A stretch of 64,000 nt of DNA from contig NZ_OCSR01000002.1 of NCBI RefSeq assembly GCF_900230185.1, forward strand, positions 2,976,001 to 3,040,000, in the 5' to 3' direction. This stretch comes from Burkholderia sp. OK233. GTDB lineage: Bacteria > Pseudomonadota > Gammaproteobacteria > Burkholderiales > Burkholderiaceae. The notes beneath the pieces were generated by a model that was not told the origin of the DNA, made no database searches, and worked only from the letters and a program-made list of their open reading frames with translations. Positions 8,609 to 15,368 of the stretch are shown piece after piece. A program made the translations under genes and the position numbers. The first letter of the stretch is position 1. Each line of letters begins with the position of its first letter.

Positions 8609-8707
8609 TCTGTTCCCGGACTCGGCAACAGTACGACGAGGCCGGCGGCTGGTCACGCCCGGATGTCATCGATATGGGTGCCGGCTTGCCGCCGGAGCGC
8701 GCAACGG

Positions 8708-9340
8708 TTAGCCGGCTGCGAGCATGCGCCGGTAGCGCTCCAGAACCCGTGGCACGTAAGCGCGCGTTTCCCGCAGGGAGGGCACGCGATAGCCGGCCCG
8801 AATCACGGCATTTTCTCCAGCGTTGTACGCGGCCACGGTGAGTTCGACATCGTCCTTGAAGAGATCGAGAAGGAAGCGTAGATAGCGTGCTCCGGTCAGC
8901 ACGTTGTCGCGCGGATTGAGCATGTCTCCACCGGCAAAGCGCCGTGCTGTTTCCGGCATGACCTGCATCAGTCCTTGCGCACCTTTGTCTGAAACCGCCT
9001 TCGGGTTGTATCGGGATTCGACGTCGATCACCGCGCGCAAGAGTTCGGGCTGAACGCGAAAGGTGCGGCTTGCTTCGTCGATCACATCGGCGAACCGCGA
9101 TGCGTCACCGTTCCCGGACGATGAGGCTTCCGCACGCTTTGCATCGCGTGCGGATGGCGGATCGCCGGCAACGATGACGGTCATCCCTGCTTTGCCCGGT
9201 ACGTTGGTCAGGACGATTGCACCGTTACTCGCAACCGCTCCAAAAATCTCTGCGCGTGCAACCCCCGGTGATGCCATGCCAAGCATCGCGAATGCGATGA
9301 GGATCGCATGTCCTGGTCCGGATGAAAGGCTATAGCGCAT
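8708..9340 (-). CDS. Lytic transglycosylase (SLT domain), exported
   Basis: A 210-residue periplasmic peptidoglycan lyase. It has a signal peptide (residues 1-30, ending ARA), a short beta-rich DUF4124-like segment, and a C-terminal SLT domain with the catalytic Glu in VESRYN (E108), the GLMQVMPETA motif and AAYNAGE. The start at 9340 is preceded by GGGGGA at good spacing; the longer open frame to 9553 runs into the promoter region. Enzymes of this type open gaps in peptidoglycan for envelope-spanning machines, which fits its place between the cytochromes and the secretion operon. It converges with the DUF1269-like gene and diverges from the response regulator. Confidence 0.85.
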   Translation of the reverse strand: MRYSLSSGPGHAILIAFAMLGMASPGVARAEIFGAVASNGAIVLTNVPGKAGMTVIVAGDPPSARDAKRAEASSSGNGDASRFADVIDEASRTFRVQPELLRAVIDVESRYNPKAVSDKGAQGLMQVMPETARRFAGGDMLNPRDNVLTGARYLRFLLDLFKDDVELTVAAYNAGENAVIRAGYRVPSLRETRAYVPRVLERYRRMLAAG

Positions 9341-9891
9341 GGTCGTGTTCCCCCGCATCTCAATTGTGGTGTGGAGAAATGCGCATCGGCAATGGGGCAC
9401 CTCCCTACACTTTGAGACGCAAAACGGACGGGTCGGAGGGCTGTACAAAATCGTTACGTTCGTAACGACCAGTAACTGCCAGTAATCAAATGCGTCGCCA
9501 CTCGGGGCATCCGTCGGGGGGGAATATTTCTGATTCAGACAGGCAGTCGGCAAGTCTTACCCCGTTGAGCGACTCGGACGCGCAATGTCTACTCTATCGG
9601 TATTGTTACCAATCTCCGGTCCGAGGCAAATGAGTTCAAATTTGAAACATACAGGCAGCTATTTTCGGCCGTTTCAAACGTCGTATGAATTCCGCATGCT
9701 GATCAATGCTGGCTTGCAGAGGCATGGCGCGAACCTTGCAAAGGGGGAATGCGTGCAGCGTGACTGCCTGGCAAGCGAAGGAAAAGGTTAGGAACTCGAA
9801 AGTATTGGTTGCAAGAAAAAGACGAGACATGCGCTGGGCACCGGCTGCACAGCATTGTCACGAACGGTTCATGGTTGCCAGGGGTAAACAC
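9341..9891. promoter_or_regulatory. Divergent regulatory region between transglycosylase and response regulator
   Basis: About 550 bp with no convincing gene. It holds several symmetric sites. An inverted repeat TCGTTAC-GTTC-GTAACGA lies at 9451-9468, and two CCAGTAA words follow at 9469-9487. A perfect 12-bp palindrome TTCAAATTTGAA is at 9635-9646 and a related GTTTCAAAC is at 9671-9679. A CCCTAC word is at 9403-9408. These are candidate operators for the NarL-type regulators encoded nearby. A short open frame at 9585-9791 is not supported by codon pattern. Confidence 0.4.
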
Positions 9892-10677
9892 ATGAGTACC
9901 AACTGCCGCGTCGTGATCGCCGAAGACCACGATCTGCTACGAAACGGTCTGCGCTCGATGCTTTCGGCGCAAGGGGGCTATGACGTCATCGGTGAAGCGA
10001 GAGACGGCAAGGAAGCCTGTCAAATGGCGATGACGCTGAATCCCGATCTGATGCTGATGGATCTGTCGATGCGAGGCATGAACGGAATCGATGCCAGCGC
10101 GGCGATCAAACGACGATCGCCGAACATACGAATCGTGGTGCTCACGGTTCACCAGAGCGAAGAGTATGTGCGTGAGGCGCTGCGCGCCGGCGTTGAGGGT
10201 TACGTGCTGAAAGATGTCTCGTTCGATGAACTCCTGGTCGCCATGCGCATGGTGATGCAGGGGAAGAAACATCTGAGCGCCGACGTGTACGGGTACATGG
10301 TCGATTCGTTCGTCACAGGCCGCGAAGTGCACGCGCCAAAGAAGGCGTGGGACGTCCTGACGGCGCGGGAGCGCAGTGTGCTGAAGCTGATCGCCGAAGG
10401 GCGTACCAACCGGCAGGTCGGGCAGTACTTGAATCTCAGCCCGAAGACGATCGAGAAATATCGAGCCAGCATGATGCACAAGCTCAATATCGCCAATCTG
10501 ACGGAACTGGTCCTGGTCGCCATCAGTATGGGTCTGCTGACTTCTCTGGCCGAAAAGTGCTCCGAGCCGAACGTTGACGACACGCATGTCCACTTGTCGG
10601 CCGAGCCGGATAGACCGCCGGAATCGCCCGCGGACCAGGAGTTGCTCAAATACCGGCTGGGCGGGGCGGCGGGCTGA
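9892..10677 (+). CDS. NarL/LuxR-type response regulator
   Basis: A 261-residue two-component regulator. The receiver domain (about 1-120) has the acidic pair ED, the phosphoacceptor Asp in LMLMDLSM and the conserved Lys in VLKD. The LuxR-type helix-turn-helix (about 155-215) contains LTARERSVLKLIAEGRTNR and LSPKTIEKYRASMMHKL. A 45-residue tail after the DNA-binding domain is unusual for the family. ATG 9892 has AGGGG upstream and begins just before the receiver; the open frame from 9706 is too long. Its probable kinase is encoded convergently on the other strand, 18 bp away. Confidence 0.88.
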   Translation: MSTNCRVVIAEDHDLLRNGLRSMLSAQGGYDVIGEARDGKEACQMAMTLNPDLMLMDLSMRGMNGIDASAAIKRRSPNIRIVVLTVHQSEEYVREALRAGVEGYVLKDVSFDELLVAMRMVMQGKKHLSADVYGYMVDSFVTGREVHAPKKAWDVLTARERSVLKLIAEGRTNRQVGQYLNLSPKTIEKYRASMMHKLNIANLTELVLVAISMGLLTSLAEKCSEPNVDDTHVHLSAEPDRPPESPADQELLKYRLGGAAG

Positions 10678-10695
10678 GCGTGAGCGGAAATTGCA

Positions 10696-11829
10696 TCAGG
10701 CGGCCCATGCCGCCGAGACCAGCGTTCCGCTCGTACCGAACGACTGGATTGAAAATGTTCCGCCGTGCGACTCGACCCGGTGCTGCATGCCGATGAGGCC
10801 AAGCCCGGTTGTGCAGGCGTCTTCTGTCGACAGAGGACGGTTTTCGTAGCCAATGCCGTTGTCCTGAATCGTCATCAGGAGGCCGCCCGCAATACGCCGG
10901 AACCCGAGCGTGACTTCCGTGGCCGCTGCATGCTTGACGGTGTTGTTCAACGCTTCCTGAGCGAGCCTGAACATGTCGGCCTTCAGATGCTCCGGCACGT
11001 CCTCGTCGCCGACGTCGCAGTTGAACACAACTGAGACATTTTCGGCGCTGCGCTCGATGCGGCGGCATAGCGAACTCAACGCGGCAGGCAGGCCGAGTTG
11101 ATCGAGCATCAGCGGACGCAGTTCGCCGCATATCTGCCTCACGTCGCCGATCGTCTCGCGGATTCTGAGCACGGTTGCATCGAGCAACTGGGCCGCGTCG
11201 TCGACCTGCCCACGGCGTATCCGCATCAGCGCGTCTTCAGCCATCAGCTTGACGAGCGTCAATGCCTGCCCGAGACCGTCGTGCAGTTCCGCCGCAAGGC
11301 GCTGACGTTCTTTCTGTTGACCCATAGTCAGGTACGTCAGACGGTCCCGCGCGCTCGCATCGAGCAAACGTGTGGCATCCGCAAGTTCGGGCCCGGAAAT
11401 CAGCGGCTCCTCAAACAGCGTCAGCAACGCGCTGCGCCCGGTCTGGCAGGTGGGAACCGACTGCTGGTGCAACATGAGTTGGGTTGGGTGGCCGGTGCGG
11501 CCGCTGAGTACCGCAGGAAAGGAATGAAATTCGCGATGTGCGCTCACGGACAATTCGCTCGCGAGCGACGCGCAAAAGTTGTCCGGCGCCATGTTGACGA
11601 GTTGCTTGCCGACCAGGTCGGCATTCGAGTAGCCCAGGAGGGCCGCCGCAGTGCGGTTCGCCGACAGGAATGTTCCATCTGACGTGAGAATGGCAAGTGC
11701 CGCGCCGCGCGCATCGGTGACGGTGGCGGTGCCTGGCTTGTGGGTCCGGGCCGCAATGCAAAGCTTGCGCATAGCCTCGATCAGGTCGGCCAGCTTCATC
11801 TGCGATCCCGTGGGCTCGTTTGCATCCAT
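10696..11829 (-). CDS. Soluble PAS-domain sensor histidine kinase (HisKA_3 type)
   Basis: A 377-residue kinase with no membrane segment or signal peptide, so it senses in the cytoplasm. A PAS domain occupies about residues 40-110 (LTSDGTFLSANRTAAALLGY). The dimerisation/phosphoacceptor motif is ERQRLAAELHDGLGQ with the His in ELHD. The HATPase domain follows, with an N-box FRLAQEALNNTVKHA, DNGIGY and GLGLIGMQHRV. This NarX/DegS-type architecture pairs with NarL-type regulators, two of which flank it. A redox or haem cofactor in the PAS domain is possible but not visible. ATG 11829 is taken; a Met at residue 11 is an alternative. Confidence 0.85.
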   Translation of the reverse strand: MDANEPTGSQMKLADLIEAMRKLCIAARTHKPGTATVTDARGAALAILTSDGTFLSANRTAAALLGYSNADLVGKQLVNMAPDNFCASLASELSVSAHREFHSFPAVLSGRTGHPTQLMLHQQSVPTCQTGRSALLTLFEEPLISGPELADATRLLDASARDRLTYLTMGQQKERQRLAAELHDGLGQALTLVKLMAEDALMRIRRGQVDDAAQLLDATVLRIRETIGDVRQICGELRPLMLDQLGLPAALSSLCRRIERSAENVSVVFNCDVGDEDVPEHLKADMFRLAQEALNNTVKHAAATEVTLGFRRIAGGLLMTIQDNGIGYENRPLSTEDACTTGLGLIGMQHRVESHGGTFSIQSFGTSGTLVSAAWAA

Positions 11830-12113
11830 TTGAGCTCCCGATGCGTTTTCTTAAGGAAACCTTAAGGCTATAAGTGATTGTAGGCCTCGACTCATGCTCG
11901 CTGCAACCGGGCAAGTACTGAGTCGCGATGTGGGGACACCCCGGCTGAACGTGGCGGGTTTTCCCGCAGGCGGACATGCCCTACCGCGCTTTGGGGGCTC
12001 TCATCCAATGACGCTCGCGCGCAAATTCATGAGACTGAATATGCACGGTGGCGCGCCTTTCATGCGGTCACGCGGGTATCGACGCCGTGCTCATGATACT
12101 TCTGGAGCCAGCG
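11830..12113. promoter_or_regulatory. Divergent promoter region between histidine kinase and Sco gene
   Basis: A 284-bp region. An inverted repeat CTTAAGG-AAA-CCTTAAG at 11850-11866 lies 21 bp upstream of the kinase start and could be an operator. A CCCTAC word occurs at 11979-11984, one of several such words in intergenic regions of the first 14 kb. The Shine-Dalgarno of the Sco gene (GGAG) lies at about 12103. Confidence 0.35.
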
Positions 12114-12746
12114 ATGAGAACGACCAACGTAGCGCTGATCGGCGCGGTCCTGCTAGCCGGCGCCGGACTGGCAGGTCCCACGGCATGGTGCGCGTCTGCC
12201 GCAGACGCCACCGATGACGCCGACGCGCACATGCATCATCACATGATGTCGGGCACCATGCGCTCGACCGTCGACTACACGCTGCCGCCGGTGAAGCTCG
12301 TCAGGGACGACGGCAAGACGGTCTCGTTGATCGATGAATTGAATGACGGCCGGCCGGTGATCCTGACTTTCATCTACACCACGTGCACCACCATTTGCCC
12401 AATGGTCAGCCAGACGCTCGAGAGGTTACAAAGCGAGTTGGGCGGCGACCGGGGCAAGGTGCACATCGTGTCGATCTCGATCGATCCCGAGCAGGACACG
12501 CCGGCACGTCTTAGAGCGTACGGAGCCCGATTCGACGCGGGCCCGGAGTGGCAGCACTACACCGGCACCGTCGAGGCGAGCATTGCGACGCAACGCGCTT
12601 TCAACGTCTACCGGGGCGACAAGATGAATCACACGCCGGTTGCATTCGTGCGAGCGGCGCCCGGAAAGCCGTGGCTGCGTATTGACGGATTCGCGACGCC
12701 GGCGGAACTGCTGAGCGCCTACCATGACGCCGTTGCGTCCAACTAG
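12114..12746 (+). CDS. SCO1/SenC family copper chaperone (thioredoxin-like)
   Basis: A 210-residue exported protein. It has a signal peptide to about residue 30, a His/Met-rich segment HMHHHMM at 39-45, and a thioredoxin-like domain with the Cu-binding CTTIC (C91, C95) and the third ligand His in MNHTP (H173). Sco proteins deliver copper to the CuA site of terminal oxidases or act as thiol-disulphide reductases. ATG 12114 follows a GGAG ribosome site; the open frame from 12048 lacks one. It sits between the kinase and the second regulator with no oxidase subunit nearby, so its target here is unknown; a copper protein in the same redox chain is plausible. Confidence 0.88.
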   Translation: MRTTNVALIGAVLLAGAGLAGPTAWCASAADATDDADAHMHHHMMSGTMRSTVDYTLPPVKLVRDDGKTVSLIDELNDGRPVILTFIYTTCTTICPMVSQTLERLQSELGGDRGKVHIVSISIDPEQDTPARLRAYGARFDAGPEWQHYTGTVEASIATQRAFNVYRGDKMNHTPVAFVRAAPGKPWLRIDGFATPAELLSAYHDAVASN

Positions 12747-12776
12747 CCGCGCACGGTGCAGTCAGGAGCGACGAAA

Positions 12777-13466
12777 TTGACAAACGAGCATCGTGTGCTG
12801 ATTGCGGAGGATCAGCCTCTATTGCGCAGCGGTCTTTGCCGCATGGTGTCCGAACTATGCGACTACAGCATCGTTGGCGAGGCGAGCGACGGACTCGAGG
12901 CCTATCGGCTTGCGATCGCGACGATGCCCGATCTGATCCTGATGGACCTGTCGATGCCGGGCGGGAGCGGTTTCGAGGCGATCGCCGCAATCAAACGCCG
13001 CGCGCCGCAGATCCGCATCATCGTCCTCACCGTTCACCGCAGCGAAGAACACGTGCGAGAGTCGTTTGCCGCGGGCGCCGACGGCTATGTGATCAAGGAC
13101 GCATCATTCGAAGACCTGGTCGGTGAGATGCGACTTGTCATGCAGGGCAAGCACAACACGAGTCTCGACGTTCGCGGCCGCTGTGCCGGTTCGCTGCACC
13201 TCGCTGCGGGTACCCCGCACAAAGCACACCTCTGGGATGCGTTGACCGGCCGCGAACGGTCGGTGCTGCGACTCGTTGTCGAGGGGCACACCAATCGGCA
13301 GGTCGGCGAGCACCTGAAGCTCAGCCCGAAAACGATTGAAAAGCATCGCGCGAGTCTGATGCGCAAGCTGGGCATCACGAACGTGACAGGTCTTGTGCGC
13401 ATCGCCATCGACATGGGTGTGCTGACGCTGCCGGACGAAGAACGCGTGCATCACCCGTCCGCATAA
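12777..13466 (+). CDS. NarL/LuxR-type response regulator, paralogue
   Basis: A 229-residue regulator very like the one at 9892: receiver with EDQ acidic pair, phosphoacceptor Asp in LILMDLSMPGG, Lys in VIKD, and a LuxR helix-turn-helix (LTGRERSVLRLVVEGHTNR, LSPKTIEKHRASLMRKL). The TTG at 12777 is chosen because CAGGAG lies 8 bp upstream; the GTG at 12756 would leave that Shine-Dalgarno inside the gene. It is 30 bp downstream of the Sco gene and 134 bp upstream of the secretion operon, so it is a good candidate for controlling that operon. The two regulators probably share the single kinase. Confidence 0.85.
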   Translation: MTNEHRVLIAEDQPLLRSGLCRMVSELCDYSIVGEASDGLEAYRLAIATMPDLILMDLSMPGGSGFEAIAAIKRRAPQIRIIVLTVHRSEEHVRESFAAGADGYVIKDASFEDLVGEMRLVMQGKHNTSLDVRGRCAGSLHLAAGTPHKAHLWDALTGRERSVLRLVVEGHTNRQVGEHLKLSPKTIEKHRASLMRKLGITNVTGLVRIAIDMGVLTLPDEERVHHPSA

Positions 13467-13482
13467 GCGCGGCGCAACTGGA

Positions 13483-13519
13483 GGGTCTTTACCCATGTCT
13501 TTGGACGGCTCTCCCTACT
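13483..13519 (+). promoter_or_regulatory. Bipartite promoter-like element, copy 2
   Basis: GGGTCTTTACCCAT at 13483-13496, then a 17-bp spacer, then CCTACT at 13514-13519. Thirteen of fourteen bases of the first box and all of the second match the copy at 7986-8022, with identical spacing, while the spacer is poorly conserved. It lies about 80 bp before gspG and is the likely promoter or activator site of the secretion operon. Confidence 0.45.
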
Positions 13520-13600
13520 TCTGGCCCGTATCGACCTGAACAAGAATGCATTCAACGGCTTCGGCAATGCCGAAGCGGTCGGTCGATACAGGGGGGAGCC

Positions 13601-14083
13601 GTGTACACCGAATTGTCCTCTATGAAGCCCGGCATGCCCGGGCGCCCGTGGCAGTGCGTCCGCCTTGCAAGGGGCGCGCGACGCAGCCGCGGTTTCACAC
13701 TGCTCGAGCTGCTCGTGGTGATGGTCATCATCGGCTTGCTCGCAGGTCTCGTTGCCCCGCGATATTTCGAACAGGTCGGCAAGTCGAATACGAAGATCGC
13801 GCGCGCGCAGATCGTCTCGCTGGGGCAGGCGCTCGATCAATACCGGCTGGATGTCGGGGCATATCCGACGACCGAAGAAGGGCTGCAGGCGCTCATGGCC
13901 AAACCGCAGGATGCGGCACATTGGAGCGGGCCGTATCTGGCGAAGGCGGTGCCGGTCGATCCGTGGGATCGCGCGTACCAGTATCGTTCGCCGGGTGAGC
14001 ACGGCGACTACGATCTGTTTTCGCTTGGCAAGGATGGACGAGGCGGTGGCGTCGGCGAGAACACGACCGTCTCTTCGTGGTGA
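13601..14083 (+). CDS. gspG: Type II secretion major pseudopilin GspG-like
   Basis: A 160-residue prepilin. After a 31-residue basic leader the class III signal reads RSRG/FTLLELLVVMVIIGLLAGL, with cleavage after G31 and the conserved Glu at +5. The C-terminal half has the GspG pattern (LGQALDQYRLDVGAYPTTEEGLQAL, GPYL, VPVDPWDRAYQY, GEHGDYDLFSLGKDG). GspG forms the shaft of the periplasmic pseudopilus. The GTG at 13601 has a strong GGGGGGAG site; an ATG at 13622 is an alternative. The leader is longer than usual for GspG. It is the first gene of the operon. Confidence 0.88.
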   Translation: MYTELSSMKPGMPGRPWQCVRLARGARRSRGFTLLELLVVMVIIGLLAGLVAPRYFEQVGKSNTKIARAQIVSLGQALDQYRLDVGAYPTTEEGLQALMAKPQDAAHWSGPYLAKAVPVDPWDRAYQYRSPGEHGDYDLFSLGKDGRGGGVGENTTVSSW

Positions 14084-14146
14084 CGGTGCGCCGCGCGGTT
14101 GCCGCGACGCCGGGCCGGTAATGGATTGTTTGCAAGGAGAGTCGAC

Positions 14147-15349
14147 GTGAAGTACGTGCTGCGTGTCTTCGATACCAGTGGTGCGGTCCAGACGCTTCGC
14201 ATCGATAGCGATTCGTCGTCGACTGCTGCGTCACTTGCACGCGCCCGCGGCCTTCGCGTCGTATCGGTTCGCGCCGATGCGGGCCGGCGGCGCCACCGGA
14301 AGAACTGGATGGCGCTGCCCGGCGGCAGGTTCAACGTCGAACTGTTCGCGCGCGAACTCGCGGCATTACTCGATGCGGGCGTCGGCGTCGTCGACGCATT
14401 GCGCACGCTCGGCGGCAATGAGCGCCGCGAGGCCTCGGCACAGGCGTACCGCGAGCTGTTGCGGCTACTGGAAGAGGGGCAGTCACTCTCCGCGGCGCTC
14501 GAGCACGCGAACCACATCTTTCCGCCGGTGCTGGTCGCCTGCGTGAAAGCCAGCGAGCAAACCGGCGGCCTCGCGGATAGCTTGACCCGCTATTCGCGCA
14601 ATAGCGCGATGCTTCACGAATTGCGCGGCCGGGTGGTGTCGGCAGCGATCTATCCATCTGTTCTGCTGCTGGTGGGCGCGGCGGTCGTGCTGTTCCTGCT
14701 GGGTTTCGTCGTACCGAGGTTCGCGACCTTGCTTGAACACAGTGGGCGCGAACTCCCGCTGCTCTCGCGCTTGCTGATCGCATGGGGCAGCATGGTGCAC
14801 GCCCACGGGGCGGAGTTGAGCGTCAGCCTTGCCGTGCTGTCGGTGGCGGCCGGTTTCGCGCTGCGCAGACCGGCGGTCCGGAACTGGATCACCGATCGCA
14901 TGCTTGCCCTACCGGGCATCGGGCAACACTTCCGTGTCTTTCGCCAGTCGCAGTTTTATCGCACGACCGCGATGCTGGTCGACGGCGGTATTCCCGCGGT
15001 GCGCGCGTTCGAACTTGCACGTGGGCTGGTCGGCCGCGCGGACCAGACCGCACTCGCGGACGCTTTGCAGCAGGTGCGCAACGGCACAAAGATCTCCGAC
15101 GCGTTTCAGCAGGGTGGACTCGCCAACCCGATTTCTTATCGGCTCCTCACGGTGGCGGAGAAGACTGGCGGTCTTGGGGCCGTTCTCGACAGAATCGCCG
15201 CGTTTCAGGAGGCGCAGGTGTCCCGCACGATTGATCTGATCTCGCGCTTGATCGAACCCGCGATGATGATTTTTATCGGTGTGGTGATCGGTGGAATTGT
15301 CGTGCTGATGTACATGCCGATTTTCGAAATCGCATCGAGCATTCAATAG
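14147..15349 (+). CDS. gspF: Type II secretion inner-membrane platform protein GspF-like
   Basis: A 400-residue protein with the duplicated T2SSF domain (about 70-190 and 270-390) and three hydrophobic segments. Recognisable phrases are FARELAALLDAGVGVVDAL, SGGL-type ASEQTGGLADSL, FYRTTAMLVDGGIPAVRAFE and TVAEKTGGLGAVLDRIA. GspF links the ATPase to the pseudopilus. GTG 14147 is used because AAGGAGA lies at 14134-14140; the open frame from 14099 begins before it. It follows gspG and precedes gspE, so the usual E-F-G order is reversed as G-F-E. Confidence 0.88.
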   Translation: MKYVLRVFDTSGAVQTLRIDSDSSSTAASLARARGLRVVSVRADAGRRRHRKNWMALPGGRFNVELFARELAALLDAGVGVVDALRTLGGNERREASAQAYRELLRLLEEGQSLSAALEHANHIFPPVLVACVKASEQTGGLADSLTRYSRNSAMLHELRGRVVSAAIYPSVLLLVGAAVVLFLLGFVVPRFATLLEHSGRELPLLSRLLIAWGSMVHAHGAELSVSLAVLSVAAGFALRRPAVRNWITDRMLALPGIGQHFRVFRQSQFYRTTAMLVDGGIPAVRAFELARGLVGRADQTALADALQQVRNGTKISDAFQQGGLANPISYRLLTVAEKTGGLGAVLDRIAAFQEAQVSRTIDLISRLIEPAMMIFIGVVIGGIVVLMYMPIFEIASSIQ

Positions 15350-15368
15350 ACCTTCCTGGAGAAAAGAC

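Noticed and set aside
9585..9791. Short open frame in the regulator promoter region
   Set aside because: No ribosome site, no domain, and it overlaps the palindromes at 9635 and 9671.
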